Below are positions 35,228-48,598 of a stretch of DNA of 64,000 nucleotides, one piece after another. Source of the DNA: Pseudomonas koreensis. GTDB taxonomy: Bacteria; Pseudomonadota; Gammaproteobacteria; Pseudomonadales; Pseudomonadaceae. The position numbers and the translations under genes were made by a program. The notes beneath the pieces were generated by a model. That model worked only from the letters and a program-made list of their open reading frames with translations. It was not told the DNA's origin and searched no databases. The stretch is from assembly GCF_012986595.1 (NCBI RefSeq), contig NZ_JAAQYM010000004.1, positions 372,001 to 436,000 of the forward strand, given 5' to 3'. Each line of letters begins with the position of its first letter. Position 1 is the stretch's first letter.

Positions 35228-36553
35228 TCAGTGGAACTGTTCTTCTTCGGTCGAACCGGTCAGCGCGGTCACCGAAGACGAGCCACCCTGAATCACGGTG
35301 GTCATGTCGTCGAAGTAGCCGGTGCCCACTTCCTGCTGGTGAGCCACGAAGGTGTAACCCTTGGCGGCGTCAGCGAATTCCTGCTCCTGCAGCTTCACGT
35401 AGGCAGTCATGTCGTTGCGGGCGTAGTCGTGCGCCAGGTTGAACATGCTGTGCCACATGTTGTGAATGCCGGCCAGGGTGATGAACTGGTGCTTGTAGCC
35501 CATGGCGGACAGTTCGCGCTGGAACTTGGCGATGGTCGCGTCGTCCAGGTTTTTCTTCCAGTTGAAGGAAGGCGAGCAGTTGTAGGACAGCAGTTGGTCC
35601 GGGTATTCCTTCTTGATCGCTTCAGCGAAGCGACGGGCTTCTTCCAGATCCGGCTTGGCGGTTTCGCACCAGATCAGGTCGGCGTATGGCGCGTAAGCCA
35701 GGCCACGGGCGATCGCTTGATCCAGACCAGCGCGCACCTTGTAGAAACCTTCCTGAGTACGTTCGCCAGTCACGAACGGCTGGTCGTAAGGGTCGCAGTC
35801 GGAGGTCAGCAGGTCAGCCGCGTTGGCGTCGGTGCGGGCCAGAATGATGGTCGGCGTGCCGGCAACGTCTGCAGCCAAACGAGCAGCGGTCAGCTTCTGT
35901 ACGGCTTCCTGAGTAGGAACCAGTACTTTACCGCCCATGTGACCGCACTTCTTCACGGAAGCCAGTTGGTCTTCGAAGTGAACGCCGGCGGCGCCTGCTT
36001 CGATCATGCTCTTCATCAGCTCGTAGGCGTTCAGAACGCCGCCGAAACCGGCTTCAGCGTCAGCCACGATTGGCGCGAAGTAGTCGATGTAGCCTTCGTC
36101 GCCCGGGTTCTTGCCGGCTTTCCACTGGATCTGATCAGCACGACGGAACGAGTTGTTGATGCGCTTGACCACGGTTGGCACGGAGTCCACCGGGTACAGC
36201 GACTGGTCCGGGTACATGGATTCTGCGGAGTTGTTGTCCGCAGCCACTTGCCAGCCCGACAGGTAGATTGCCTGGATACCGGCCTTGACCTGCTGAACAG
36301 CCTGGCCGCCAGTCAGGGCGCCCATGCAGTTGACGAAATCTTTCTCTGGGCGGAAGGACGGCTTGGCACCCTGGGTTACCAGGTTCCACAGCTTCTCGGC
36401 GCCCATTTTCGCAAAGGTGTGCTCAGGTTGAACCGAGCCACGCAGACGGACGACGTCAGCAGCGGAATAAGTGCGAGTCACGCCTTTCCAGCGCGGGTTT
36501 TCAGCCCAGTCTTTTTCAAGGGCTGCAATTTGCTGTTCGCGTGTCAGTGCCAT
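35228..36553 (-). CDS. aceA: Isocitrate lyase
   Basis: This enzyme splits isocitrate to glyoxylate and succinate in the glyoxylate shunt. It has 441 residues from [16 protein letters not shown]. The catalytic motif KKCGH is at 201-205 (C203), with [13 protein letters not shown] and [15 protein letters not shown] as further family segments. The length and sequence are of the E. coli-like subfamily, not the longer 531-residue type known from P. aeruginosa. The in-frame extension upstream to 36721 is intergenic in character and is excluded. It is monocistronic, with its own terminator. Confidence 0.96.
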   Translation of the reverse strand: MALTREQQIAALEKDWAENPRWKGVTRTYSAADVVRLRGSVQPEHTFAKMGAEKLWNLVTQGAKPSFRPEKDFVNCMGALTGGQAVQQVKAGIQAIYLSGWQVAADNNSAESMYPDQSLYPVDSVPTVVKRINNSFRRADQIQWKAGKNPGDEGYIDYFAPIVADAEAGFGGVLNAYELMKSMIEAGAAGVHFEDQLASVKKCGHMGGKVLVPTQEAVQKLTAARLAADVAGTPTIILARTDANAADLLTSDCDPYDQPFVTGERTQEGFYKVRAGLDQAIARGLAYAPYADLIWCETAKPDLEEARRFAEAIKKEYPDQLLSYNCSPSFNWKKNLDDATIAKFQRELSAMGYKHQFITLAGIHNMWHSMFNLAHDYARNDMTAYVKLQEQEFADAAKGYTFVAHQQEVGTGYFDDMTTVIQGGSSSVTALTGSTEEEQFH

Positions 36554-36735
36554 GGAGATAAACCTCGTCGCGTCTTTATGAAAAGTTGTTCTGCGGTGGA
36601 AAATTCCTGCGCTCGCTGACCAGAAGCTTAGGTGGTCAAGTCGGATTCGGCGGGGTAGGCGACGGGATGAACGATGGGCTCGAGGGGAAGTGAGCAGGTA
36701 GTGGCGTACTGCGGGGCGCATTCGGGCGTCGTGGG
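36554..36735. promoter_or_regulatory. aceA upstream region
   Basis: This is the leader and promoter region of aceA, read leftward. No gene is supported; a 79-residue open frame beginning at 36674 lacks any family resemblance and ends within the hairpins of the candidate RNA to the right. Confidence 0.4.
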
Positions 36736-36739
36736 CCTT

Positions 36740-36946
36740 TATACGAACTACAGCGTGAAGCCGGGTTACCTAATTACGCTTCCGTCCCTCGGGACAACTT
36801 CGTTCCAGTCGGCAACCTCGTCAAACACACCTTGTGGGCGGTACAGACACGAAGCGGTTCGCGGGGTAGGTGCGAACATCGCTTCGAAGGCCCTTGCCAG
36901 GGCCTCTGATTAGCGGGAGCGAGGCCATCATGCCTTCGCTTTTTTA
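36740..36946 (+). ncRNA. Candidate small RNA upstream of and antisense in direction to aceA
   Basis: Three hairpins follow each other. GAAGCG+GTTCGC (36851-36862) pairs with GCGAAC+CGCTTC (36872-36885), 12 base pairs with one AT bulge. AGGCCC / GGGCCT lies at about 36888-36905. GCGAGGC / GCCTTCGC at 36919-36939 ends in TTTTTT. The last has terminator form only on the plus strand, while both neighbouring genes are on the minus strand. The 5' end is a guess based on TTTATACG near 36738. Not recognised as a named RNA. Confidence 0.5.
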
Positions 36947-36961
36947 ACCCGTCAAACGTTT

Positions 36962-36986
36962 TGTAGTGCTTTTTTTCAGGCACTAC
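36962..36986. repeat. Hairpin with T-rich loop
   Basis: TGTAGTGC and GCACTACA form an eight-base stem around TTTTTTTCAG. It lies just beyond the stop of the minus-strand secretin-N-domain gene and may contribute to its 3' end, though no T-tract follows in that direction. Confidence 0.45.
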
Positions 36987-37027
36987 ATCTTTCGTCTAAT
37001 ACGACTAATCAGTCAGTTTTCGGTGCT

Positions 37028-37765
37028 TTAGTCCAAGGCGTCGACTTTCACCCGCAATGTCATGTCATCCCGGCCTTGAGTCGAGTAGCTGCGGCTCTGG
37101 CTCTGTTTGTCGGCCTGGGTTTCACGGTTTATGCCGGCGAGGGTGATCCATTCGCCGAGGCGTCCGATGACCGTTGTGTCGGTACTTTGCACGTTCACTA
37201 CATCGGGACGTTCCTGGCTCATGCGGTCACGGTTGGTACTGATCGCCAGGTGAACGATGTCGCCGGTGACGCTGGCGGTGACATAGAAACCCTGGGTGAC
37301 GTTGCGGTATTGGGTCTGGCTGCTGTAATCGCCGTAGGAATTGCTCTGGCTGCTGGTAATCGGCACGCTCTGGCCGACCTGAATCAGCGCCGGTGCGCCT
37401 TCACTGGCTTGAATCTGCTGAATGCCGCCGTCACGGCTGGCGGTGCTGTAGTTGATGATTCGGGTCTGTTGGTCGCCGGTGTTCTGCTGGTTGTTTTCGT
37501 TGGTGTCGACGGTAATCAGCAGGCGCTTGGGGGCGGTGTCGAGCTGGGTCACCAGTGCCTTGAGTTCCTGGATCTTGTCCGGCTCGGCCTTGATGATCAG
37601 TTGGTTGCCATAGGCGCTGACCTGACCGTCCTTGCCGAGAAAGTCTTGCGCCATGGGCAGCATGTCGGCGCTGGTGCGGTACTTGAGGGGCACGATTTCT
37701 GTGGCTGCCATCACCGAGAGGCTGCAACCGAGCAGCAGGGTGGTGAGCAGGGTGCGTAGGGACAT
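37028..37765 (-). CDS. Exported secretin-N-domain protein
   Basis: This is a 245-residue protein with a signal peptide (SLRTLLTTLLLGCSLSVMAA). Residues about 24-90 (ATEIVPLKYRTSADMLPMAQ, then YGNQLIIKAEPDKIQELKAL) have the fold pattern of the N0/N1 domains of type II/III secretins (NolW-like). The rest is rich in Q, S and T, with strands resembling the edge of a secretin core (GFYVTASVTGDIVHLAIS). It is far too short to form a secretin channel, and no secretion genes are adjacent. Its function is unknown; it may be an orphan periplasmic partner. The start at 37765 is set by the signal peptide. Confidence 0.7.
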   Translation of the reverse strand: MSLRTLLTTLLLGCSLSVMAATEIVPLKYRTSADMLPMAQDFLGKDGQVSAYGNQLIIKAEPDKIQELKALVTQLDTAPKRLLITVDTNENNQQNTGDQQTRIINYSTASRDGGIQQIQASEGAPALIQVGQSVPITSSQSNSYGDYSSQTQYRNVTQGFYVTASVTGDIVHLAISTNRDRMSQERPDVVNVQSTDTTVIGRLGEWITLAGINRETQADKQSQSRSYSTQGRDDMTLRVKVDALD

Positions 37766-37844
37766 GTCCGTTATCTCCGCTTTCGAAAGGCTTGATATTG
37801 CCAGTTTGTCGGCCCGGGGTGGTGCAAGTTGAATCGTAGACAGC

Positions 37845-37880
37845 AAAACGCCCCGGCATCCGAAAATGGCAGGGCGTTTT
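37845..37880 (-). terminator. Terminator of the roxA-acetyltransferase transcript
   Basis: AAAACGCCC and GGGCGTTTT form the stem, with a loop of 18 bases. On the minus strand it follows the acetyltransferase gene and the REP-like repeat. Confidence 0.6.
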
Positions 37881-37905
37881 GAGGGGGGGGGCACATACCG
37901 CTTTT

Positions 37906-38000
37906 TGTGGCGAGGGAGCTTGCTCCCGCTGGGCTGCGTAGCAGACCCCAGATTTTCAGGGCCGCTTCGCGCCCCAGCGGGAGCAAGCTCCCTCGCCACA
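37906..38000. repeat. REP-like inverted repeat (GGGAGCTTGCTCCC family)
   Basis: TGTGGCGAGGGAGCTTGCTC and its reverse complement surround a short centre, between the acetyltransferase stop and the terminator to its left. Confidence 0.9.
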
Positions 38001-38029
38001 GAGTTTCGCAGGGACGGAATCTCTGCCGG

Positions 38030-38455
38030 TCAGGCCGAATGCCGAACCATATCGACATGCGGAATCCCGGCTTCGAGGAATTCCTCGCTGACCAGGCTGA
38101 AGCCCAAGCGCTCATAGAACGCCGTGGCCTGCACCTGCGCGCTGAGCATCTGCTGCTTCAGGCCGCGGGCTTCGGCTTCGGCGATGACTGCTTGCATCAG
38201 CGCATCGCCAACCTTCATCCCGCGCCAGTCCTTCAGCACCGAAACCCGGCCAATGTGCCCGTCGGGCAAGAGGCGGGCGGTGCCGATCGGAAAGTCGCCT
38301 TCGAACGCCAGAAAATGCACGGCGGTCGCGTCGTCGGCGTCCCATTCAAGCTCGGGTGGCACCGATTGTTCGGCGATGAACACCGTTTCACGAATGCGCC
38401 GGATCTCGGCGATGTCCTTTTGCCAGTCTGCGACACGTACGCGAATCTTATTCAT
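38030..38455 (-). CDS. GNAT-family N-acetyltransferase
   Basis: This is a 141-residue acetyltransferase. The acetyl-CoA motif region is GRVSVLKDWRGMKVGDALMQ (about 69-88), followed by LSAQVQATAFYERLGFSLVS near the C-terminus, typical of ElaA/YjcF-like members. The acceptor is unknown. Its start overlaps the end of roxA by eight bases, so the two genes are co-translated, but a role in ribosome modification is only a guess. Confidence 0.82.
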   Translation of the reverse strand: MNKIRVRVADWQKDIAEIRRIRETVFIAEQSVPPELEWDADDATAVHFLAFEGDFPIGTARLLPDGHIGRVSVLKDWRGMKVGDALMQAVIAEAEARGLKQQMLSAQVQATAFYERLGFSLVSEEFLEAGIPHVDMVRHSA

Positions 38456-39620
38456 CGGCGAATCCCAGGCTGCCCTGTTTGACCAGCTCGCACAGCAGGC
38501 TGCGACCGTCTTCGTCGTTCAGCCACTCGCCGAGGTTGTCGACGTGCAGCGCATCGGCGGCGCAGATCAGCTTCAGCAGCTCGCGCAGTTTGCCCGGCAA
38601 GTAACGGCTATGGCCGCTGGCGAACAGCAGCAGGTCGTCATCGACTTCCGACCACGCCAGGCGGGCGCTCGGGTTGCGGATCAGTACGGCACCATCCTGC
38701 AGGGCCACGAGGAAGTCGTCTTCTTCAACGTCTTCCGGGCCGACCACCAGTTCCGGGTAGCGCGGCTCGGTCATGTACTGGCCGAACCAGGTCAGCAGCA
38801 GGCGCTCGTCGCTCATGTGTTCGGCGAGCAGGCTTTTCAGGCGGCCGAGTGCGTCGTGCTGGATCTGATGTGGATCATCGCTGACCGGCTTCGCATCGGC
38901 GTCGGTGTAGCGTTCTTCGTCAGTCAGGAACTGGCTGAGGAAGTCGGTGAAGTGGGTCAGCACTTCCGAGGCGCTTGGCGCACGGAAACCAACCGAGTAG
39001 GTCATGCAGTTGTCCACGGCGACACCGCAGTGAGCCAGGCGCGGCGGCAGGTAGAGCATGTCGCCCGGTTCCAGCACCCACTCTTCGGTCTCGTGGAATT
39101 CGGCGAGGATGCGCAGATCCGCGTGTTGCAGCAGCGGGCTCTCGGAGTCGCACATCTGGCCGATTTTCCAGTTGCGCTTGCCATGACCTTGCAGCAGGAA
39201 CACGTCGTAGTTGTCGAAGTGCGGGCCGACGCTGCCACCCGGGGCGGCGAAGCTGATCATCACGTCATCGACGCGCCAGCTCGGCAGGAAGCGGAAGTTT
39301 TCCAGCAGCTCGCTGACTTCCGGTACGAATTGATCGACGGCCTGAACGAGCAAGGTCCACTCTTTTTCCGGCAGCTTGCTGAATTCGTCTTCGGCGAACG
39401 GGCCGCGACGCAGTTCCCACGGACGTTCGCCGTGCTCGATCACCAGGCGCGACTCGACCTCTTCTTCCAGAGCCAGGCCCGCCAGTTCGTCGGCGTCGAT
39501 CGGGCTTTCGAAGTCAGGAATGGCCTGACGGATCAGCAGCGGTTTTTTCTGCCAGTAATCGCGCATGAATTCGCGCGCCGTGAGACCGCCCAGAAGTTGA
39601 AGAGGAGTATCAGGATTCAT
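38448..39620 (-). CDS. roxA: Ribosomal protein uL16 arginine hydroxylase (RoxA/YcfD type)
   Basis: This is a 390-residue JmjC/cupin oxygenase using Fe(II) and 2-oxoglutarate. The iron ligands are visible as H and D of PHFDNYDVFLLQGHG and the distal histidine of PPRLAHCGVAV. The N-terminal LLGGLTAREFMRDYWQKKPL is typical of the YcfD family, which hydroxylates an arginine of ribosomal protein uL16 in E. coli. The start MNPDTPLQ (39620) is preferred over an upstream ATG that lies in the purB terminator region. It is downstream of purB, separated by a terminator. Confidence 0.9.
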   Translation of the reverse strand: MNPDTPLQLLGGLTAREFMRDYWQKKPLLIRQAIPDFESPIDADELAGLALEEEVESRLVIEHGERPWELRRGPFAEDEFSKLPEKEWTLLVQAVDQFVPEVSELLENFRFLPSWRVDDVMISFAAPGGSVGPHFDNYDVFLLQGHGKRNWKIGQMCDSESPLLQHADLRILAEFHETEEWVLEPGDMLYLPPRLAHCGVAVDNCMTYSVGFRAPSASEVLTHFTDFLSQFLTDEERYTDADAKPVSDDPHQIQHDALGRLKSLLAEHMSDERLLLTWFGQYMTEPRYPELVVGPEDVEEDDFLVALQDGAVLIRNPSARLAWSEVDDDLLLFASGHSRYLPGKLRELLKLICAADALHVDNLGEWLNDEDGRSLLCELVKQGSLGFADE

Positions 39621-39659
39621 GTGTAACCTATTGAAAAAAAGCATTTTTCAGACGGGAAT

Positions 39660-39690
39660 AAAAACGCCCGGCGCGGCCGGGCGTCTCAAA
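39660..39690 (-). terminator. Terminator of purB
   Basis: CGCCCGGC / GCCGGGCG hairpin; on the minus strand it is followed by TTTTTATT. Confidence 0.9.
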
Positions 39691-39706
39691 CGGGTCAAGC
39701 GGTGAA

Positions 39707-41164
<1,458 letters not shown>

Positions 41165-41204
41165 TTACGCGCTACAGACTACAAAACTTTTATTGCGCGA
41201 CGAT

Positions 41205-41828
41205 TTACTCGCTGCGCATCAACGGATACAGCTCTTTGAGCAGCTTGCGCCGGCTGATCACCAACTGCCAGCGGTGGCCGCCGAGCTGTCGCCACAGACG
41301 GGCCGAGCGGATGCCGGCCAGCAGCAGGGCGCGGATCTTCGAGGCGTTGCTCGGTTGCTGCAGGTTGCGCATGTCGCCATGCACCTGAATGCGTTGGCGC
41401 AGGGTGCTCAGGGTGTCCTGATACAGCGCGCCGCACGCGGCGATCACATTCTCGTGGGCCGGGCCGAAGTGTTCGACCTGCGACTGGATCTGCGGCAGGC
41501 GCTTGCCAATGGTGTCGAGCATGTCGTCACGCTTGGCCAGTTGGCGTTCAAGGCCGAGCATCGACAGCGCATAACGCAATGGCTCGCGCTGCAAGGTGCT
41601 CGGGTCGCGCTCCAGCGCGCCGATCAATGCGCGATAGCCTTCGCGCAGGTTGATGTCGTCGCCGCCATATACGTCCAGTGTGTCCTTCGGGTCGCGTACC
41701 AGCAGGCTGCCGAGCATGCAGCTCAGGCCGGCTTCGTGGGTCTGGCCGGTCTTGGCGATCCGGTCGACCAGCACGGCAGCGAGAAACACGCCGCCCAGCG
41801 CCGTCAGTTGCTCCTGAGTCGGGCTCAT
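41205..41828 (-). CDS. hflD: HflD, high-frequency lysogenization protein homologue
   Basis: This is a 207-residue, largely helical peripheral membrane protein. In E. coli it binds the lambda CII protein and antagonises it; its native role is unclear. Typical segments are [20 protein letters not shown] and [20 protein letters not shown]. The start overlaps the mnmA stop as ATGA (41825-41828), so translation is coupled. Gene order nudJ-mnmA-hflD-purB is the same as in E. coli. Confidence 0.93.
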   Translation of the reverse strand: MSPTQEQLTALGGVFLAAVLVDRIAKTGQTHEAGLSCMLGSLLVRDPKDTLDVYGGDDINLREGYRALIGALERDPSTLQREPLRYALSMLGLERQLAKRDDMLDTIGKRLPQIQSQVEHFGPAHENVIAACGALYQDTLSTLRQRIQVHGDMRNLQQPSNASKIRALLLAGIRSARLWRQLGGHRWQLVISRRKLLKELYPLMRSE

Positions 41829-42949
41829 GCCTGGCCGCTCCACGGCTCGGCGACTTCGATCACGCCGCCGCCGAGGCAGATTTCACCGTCGTAGAACACC
41901 ACGGACTGGCCCGGCGTGACTGCGCGTTGCGGTTCATCGAACACCGCGCGGTAGCCGCTGGCGGTTTTTTCCAGGGTGCAGGCCTGGTCGCTCTGGCGAT
42001 AACGCACTTTGGCGGTCAGGCGCAGCGGCTGGCTCAGGTCGATCGGGTTGACCCAGTAGATTTCCGAAGCGAGCAGGGCGCCGGAGAACAGCCATGGATG
42101 GTTGTTGCCCTGGCCGACGATCAGTTCGTTGGTGTCCAGATCCTTGCGCAGCACGTACCACGGCTCGTCGCTGGCATCTTTCAGACCGCCGATGCCCAGG
42201 CCCTGACGCTGACCGATGGTGTGGTACATCAAACCGTGGTGACGGCCGATGACTTCGCCTTCGGTGGTCTTGATCTCGCCCGGTTGCGCTGGCAGGTATT
42301 GCTTGAGGAAATCACTGAAGCGGCGCTCGCCGATGAAGCAGATCCCGGTGGAATCCTTCTTCTTGGCGGTCGCCAGCTCGTATTTCTCGGCAATCGCGCG
42401 CACTTCCGGCTTTTCCAGTTCGCCGACCGGGAACAGGGTCTTGGCGATCTGTTCGCCGCCAACGGCGTGCAGGAAGTAGCTCTGGTCCTTGTTCGGATCG
42501 AGGCCCTTGAGCAGTTCGGTGCGGCCGTCGATGTCGCGGCGGCGCACGTAGTGGCCGGTGGCGATCAGGTCGGCACCAAGCGTCATGGCGTAGTCGAGGA
42601 ACGCCTTGAACTTGATCTCGCGGTTACACAGGATGTCCGGGTTCGGCGTGCGACCGGCCTTGTATTCGGCGAGGAAGTGCTCGAACACGTTGTCCCAGTA
42701 CTCGGCGGCGAAGTTGGCGGTGTGCAGCTTGATGCCAATCTTGTCGCACACGGCCTGGGCGTCCGCCAGGTCGTCCATGGCGGTGCAGTATTCCGTTCCG
42801 TCGTCTTCTTCCCAGTTCTTCATGAACAGGCCTTCCACTTCAAAGCCCTGCTCGATCAGCAGGAGAGCGGAAACGGAAGAGTCCACGCCGCCGGACATGC
42901 CGACAATGACGCGCTTCTTGGATGTGTCAGAAGGGGCTGGATCACGCAT
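41825..42949 (-). CDS. mnmA: tRNA-specific 2-thiouridylase
   Basis: This enzyme makes the 2-thio group of mnm5s2U34 in Lys, Glu and Gln tRNAs, taking sulfur from the Tus relay. It has 374 residues: the PP-loop SGGVDSS (about 19-25), the catalytic cysteine C108 in PDILCNREI and the second catalytic cysteine C204 in [11 protein letters not shown]. The genes that feed it sulfur (tus) are expected just right of this window in related genomes, which is an inference. Confidence 0.96.
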   Translation of the reverse strand: MRDPAPSDTSKKRVIVGMSGGVDSSVSALLLIEQGFEVEGLFMKNWEEDDGTEYCTAMDDLADAQAVCDKIGIKLHTANFAAEYWDNVFEHFLAEYKAGRTPNPDILCNREIKFKAFLDYAMTLGADLIATGHYVRRRDIDGRTELLKGLDPNKDQSYFLHAVGGEQIAKTLFPVGELEKPEVRAIAEKYELATAKKKDSTGICFIGERRFSDFLKQYLPAQPGEIKTTEGEVIGRHHGLMYHTIGQRQGLGIGGLKDASDEPWYVLRKDLDTNELIVGQGNNHPWLFSGALLASEIYWVNPIDLSQPLRLTAKVRYRQSDQACTLEKTASGYRAVFDEPQRAVTPGQSVVFYDGEICLGGGVIEVAEPWSGQA

Positions 42950-43008
42950 AGGGATTCAATGAGTGTCTTGAAAAAGGACGCGATTCTATCAGGCTCACGG
43001 CCTCAAGG

Positions 43009-43455
43009 CTAAAGAGAAGGGCGGATCAGTTCGAGACTGAAGTGATGGCCGGCCAGATAATCGTCGATGCAGCGGATGATCAGCTCACTGCGCCAGTTGT
43101 CGCGCTGGGCGATTAATTCGCTGCGGGTCAACCACTTGGCGCCGACGATGCCATCGTCCAGTTGATAGTCCGGGTGGTGTTTCACCGCTTTGGCGCTGAA
43201 GCACACGCGCTGGTAAGTCACGCCGTTGCTCGGCGCGGTGTACAGATAAATGCCGATCACCCCGGTGGGTTCGACGTCCCAGCCGGTTTCTTCGAGGGTT
43301 TCGCGCACGGCAGCTTCGATCAGGGTTTCGTCCGGGTCGAGATGGCCGGCGGGCTGGTTGAGCACGTTACGCCCGGCCTTGTGCTCTTCGACCATCAGGA
43401 AACGGCCGTTGTCTTCGACGATGGTGGCGACAGTGATGTGGGGGAGCCATTCCAT
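43009..43455 (-). CDS. nudJ: Nudix hydrolase, NudJ-type phosphatase
   Basis: This is a 148-residue Nudix protein. The Nudix box runs from G37 to about W59, with the catalytic RETLEETGW helix. E. coli NudJ hydrolyses nucleoside di- and triphosphates and HMP-PP. The start MEWLPHITVATIVEDNG is typical of the family. It precedes mnmA by 59 bases and is probably in the same operon. Confidence 0.9.
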   Translation of the reverse strand: MEWLPHITVATIVEDNGRFLMVEEHKAGRNVLNQPAGHLDPDETLIEAAVRETLEETGWDVEPTGVIGIYLYTAPSNGVTYQRVCFSAKAVKHHPDYQLDDGIVGAKWLTRSELIAQRDNWRSELIIRCIDDYLAGHHFSLELIRPSL

Positions 43456-43489
43456 AAAACTTCCTCAATTCTGGGATTGAAATGCAATC

Positions 43490-43585
43490 CCCTGTAGGAG
43501 TGAGCCTGCTCGCGAAAGCGGTGGGTCAGTCAATGAAGATGCTGAATGATAAACCGCATTCGCGAGCAGGCTCGCTCCCACAGGG
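43490..43585. repeat. REP-like inverted repeat (GAGCCTGCTCGCG family)
   Basis: CCTGTAGGAGTGAGCCTGCT and a near-perfect reverse complement surround a 45-base centre, between nudJ and the idh terminator. Confidence 0.85.
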
Positions 43586-43604
43586 TGTGTGTGAGCGCTG
43601 AAAA

Positions 43605-43635
43605 CACAAACCCCGGCGCAGGGCCGGGGTTTGTG
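43605..43635 (-). terminator. Terminator of the monomeric isocitrate dehydrogenase gene
   Basis: CACAAACCCCGGC / GCCGGGGTTTGTG is a long hairpin with a short loop; TTTTC follows on the minus strand. Confidence 0.92.
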
Positions 43636-43652
43636 ATGTTCCCTTTACAACC

Positions 43653-46359
<2,707 letters not shown>

Positions 46360-47616
46360 ATGGGTTACAAGAAGATTCAGGTTCCAGCCGTCGGCGACAA
46401 AATCACCGTCAATGCAGACCATTCTCTCAATGTTCCTGATAACCCGATCATCCCCTTCATCGAAGGTGACGGCATTGGCGTCGACGTCAGCCCAGTGATG
46501 ATCAAAGTGGTTGATGCTGCCGTGGCCAAGGCCTACGGGGGCAAGCGCAAGATTTCCTGGATGGAGGTTTATGCTGGCGAAAAGGCTACCCAGGTCTATG
46601 ACCAGGACACCTGGCTGCCCCAGGAAACCCTGGATGCCGTCAAAGATTACGTGGTTTCCATCAAGGGCCCGCTGACCACTCCGGTCGGTGGTGGCATCCG
46701 CTCCCTCAACGTAGCCCTGCGCCAGCAACTCGATCTGTATGTATGCTTGCGCCCGGTGGTGTGGTTCGAGGGTGTACCGAGCCCGGTGAAAAAGCCCGGC
46801 GACGTCGACATGGTGATCTTCCGCGAGAACTCCGAAGACATTTATGCCGGTATCGAATGGAAGGCCGGTTCCCCTGAGGCCACCAAGGTCATCAAGTTTC
46901 TGAAAGAAGAAATGGGCGTCACCAAGATCCGTTTCGACCAGGATTGCGGTATCGGCATCAAGCCTGTTTCCAAGGAAGGCACCAAGCGTCTGGTACGCAA
47001 GGCCCTGCAATACGTGGTGGACAACGATCGCAAGTCGCTGACCATCGTGCACAAGGGCAACATCATGAAGTTCACTGAAGGTGCCTTCAAGGACTGGGGT
47101 TACGAGGTGGCGAAGGAAGAATTCGGCGCCGAACTGCTCGATGGCGGTCCGTGGATGAAGTTCAAGAACCCGAAAACCGGCCGTGAAGTCATCGTCAAGG
47201 ATGCCATCGCCGACGCCATGCTCCAGCAGATCCTGCTGCGCCCGGCCGAATACGATGTCATCGCCACACTGAACCTCAACGGCGACTACCTCTCCGACGC
47301 CCTGGCGGCTGAAGTGGGCGGTATCGGTATTGCGCCGGGTGCCAACCTGTCCGACACCGTGGCCATGTTCGAGGCGACCCACGGCACCGCGCCGAAGTAC
47401 GCCGGCAAGGATCAGGTCAACCCGGGTTCGGTGATTCTGTCGGCCGAGATGATGTTGCGTCATCTGGGCTGGACCGAAGCGGCTGACCTCATCATCAAGG
47501 GCACTAACGGCGCCATCAAGGCCAAGACCGTGACCTATGACTTCGAGCGTCTGATGGACGGTGCCACGCTGGTGTCGTCTTCGGGCTTCGGTGAGGCGAT
47601 CATCAAGCACATGTAA
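46360..47616 (+). CDS. icd: Dimeric NADP-dependent isocitrate dehydrogenase
   Basis: This is a 418-residue homodimeric enzyme of the TCA cycle. [14 protein letters not shown] contains S115, equivalent to the serine that AceK phosphorylates in E. coli to divert isocitrate into the glyoxylate shunt. [11 protein letters not shown] and [17 protein letters not shown] are further active-site and cofactor regions. The start [14 protein letters not shown] at 46360 fits the normal length. A bidirectional terminator follows. Confidence 0.96.
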   Translation: MGYKKIQVPAVGDKITVNADHSLNVPDNPIIPFIEGDGIGVDVSPVMIKVVDAAVAKAYGGKRKISWMEVYAGEKATQVYDQDTWLPQETLDAVKDYVVSIKGPLTTPVGGGIRSLNVALRQQLDLYVCLRPVVWFEGVPSPVKKPGDVDMVIFRENSEDIYAGIEWKAGSPEATKVIKFLKEEMGVTKIRFDQDCGIGIKPVSKEGTKRLVRKALQYVVDNDRKSLTIVHKGNIMKFTEGAFKDWGYEVAKEEFGAELLDGGPWMKFKNPKTGREVIVKDAIADAMLQQILLRPAEYDVIATLNLNGDYLSDALAAEVGGIGIAPGANLSDTVAMFEATHGTAPKYAGKDQVNPGSVILSAEMMLRHLGWTEAADLIIKGTNGAIKAKTVTYDFERLMDGATLVSSSGFGEAIIKHM

Positions 47617-47629
47617 GCTGTGCAGGTAC

Positions 47630-47657
47630 AAAAAAAACCGCCTTCGGGCGGTTTTTT
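47630..47657. terminator. Bidirectional terminator between icd and cspD
   Basis: AAAACCGCC / GGGCGGTTTTTT hairpin with long T-tracts on both strands, serving the convergent genes icd and cspD. Confidence 0.92.
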
Positions 47658-47678
47658 CATGACCAGGTGACGGTTGAG

Positions 47679-47960
47679 TCAGCCCGGCACTTTTTCTGTA
47701 TGAGGGGCATGCGTAGCCGCTTCGCTTGCCACGGCTGCCGCCGTGATCTTTACCGCATGCAGTCCCTTGGGGCCCTGGACGATGTCGAAGTTCACGATCT
47801 GTCCGGCCTTGAGGGTCTTATACCCGTCCATTTCAATGGCGGAATAGTGGGCAAAGAAATCAATGTCTTTGCCATCCTCGTCACGTCCTTCGCGGGCATC
47901 GGTATTGATGAAGCCGAATCCCTTGGCATTGTTGAACCACTTGACCTTGCCGACAGCCAT
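47679..47960 (-). CDS. cspD: Cold-shock-like protein CspD
   Basis: This is a 93-residue cold-shock-domain protein. The nucleic-acid binding motifs KGFGFI and DFFAHY are present, with a 20-residue alanine-rich tail that distinguishes CspD from the 70-residue Csp proteins. In E. coli CspD binds single-stranded DNA, inhibits replication in stationary phase and is degraded by Lon. The start [14 protein letters not shown] (47960) is canonical. It is divergent from clpS, an arrangement conserved among gammaproteobacteria. Confidence 0.93.
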   Translation of the reverse strand: MAVGKVKWFNNAKGFGFINTDAREGRDEDGKDIDFFAHYSAIEMDGYKTLKAGQIVNFDIVQGPKGLHAVKITAAAVASEAATHAPHTEKVPG

Positions 47961-48184
47961 GCTCAAATCCCTCTGCAACAGACTCCATCGCTGGAGTATC
48001 ATCCAAGACATCCGCAATCTAATCCGTTAAAAGGATTGACTCCGCGGATCTTTTTTACCCACTGTGGGCTCTATTGGTTGTAACACCGTTTTCCCGATAG
48101 TCAAGGTGACCGGGCAGTCGGAGTTGAAAAGGTGCACAGCCGCCCCCACCACTGTATTTGCACAACTGACGAACCTTTCTTTCC

Positions 48185-48568
48185 ATGCATGCAATCAGCC
48201 AGATTCGACTAACATTCAATCAGGATCGCCCGCTTCTCCAAAAGGATCATCCAGAGGAGCACGACGACGATTCGGCAGGCGTTGCTGTTCAGGAAGCAAA
48301 GCCTGCGTTACAGGCGCCGCCGATGTACAAGGTGGTTTTGTTCAATGATGACTACACACCGATGGATTTCGTCGTCGAAGTGCTCGAGGTGTTTTTTAAC
48401 CTGAATCGCGAGCTGGCGACCAAGGTCATGCTGGCCGTTCACACAGAAGGACGGGCAGTATGTGGAGTGTTTACCCGCGACATCGCCGAGACAAAGGCCA
48501 TGCAGGTCAACCAGTACGCCAGGGAAAGCCAGCATCCGCTACTCTGTGAAATCGAGAAGGACGGTTAA
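48185..48568 (+). CDS. clpS: ClpS, N-degron adaptor of ClpAP
   Basis: This 127-residue adaptor recognises Leu, Phe, Tyr and Trp at protein N-termini and hands the substrates to ClpA. The flexible N-terminal tail (about 1-45) is followed by the folded core with [20 protein letters not shown]; the NDD segment and the downstream [20 protein letters not shown] line the binding pocket. The tail is slightly longer than in relatives I recall. It lies 30 bases upstream of clpA. Confidence 0.95.
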   Translation: MHAISQIRLTFNQDRPLLQKDHPEEHDDDSAGVAVQEAKPALQAPPMYKVVLFNDDYTPMDFVVEVLEVFFNLNRELATKVMLAVHTEGRAVCGVFTRDIAETKAMQVNQYARESQHPLLCEIEKDG

Positions 48569-48598
48569 TCGCCGACCACTTGGGTATGAGGTGAAGCT

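Noticed and set aside
36674..36913. 79-residue plus-strand open frame upstream of aceA
   Set aside because: Composition is not protein-like and it crosses the stems of the candidate RNA; no start signal seen.
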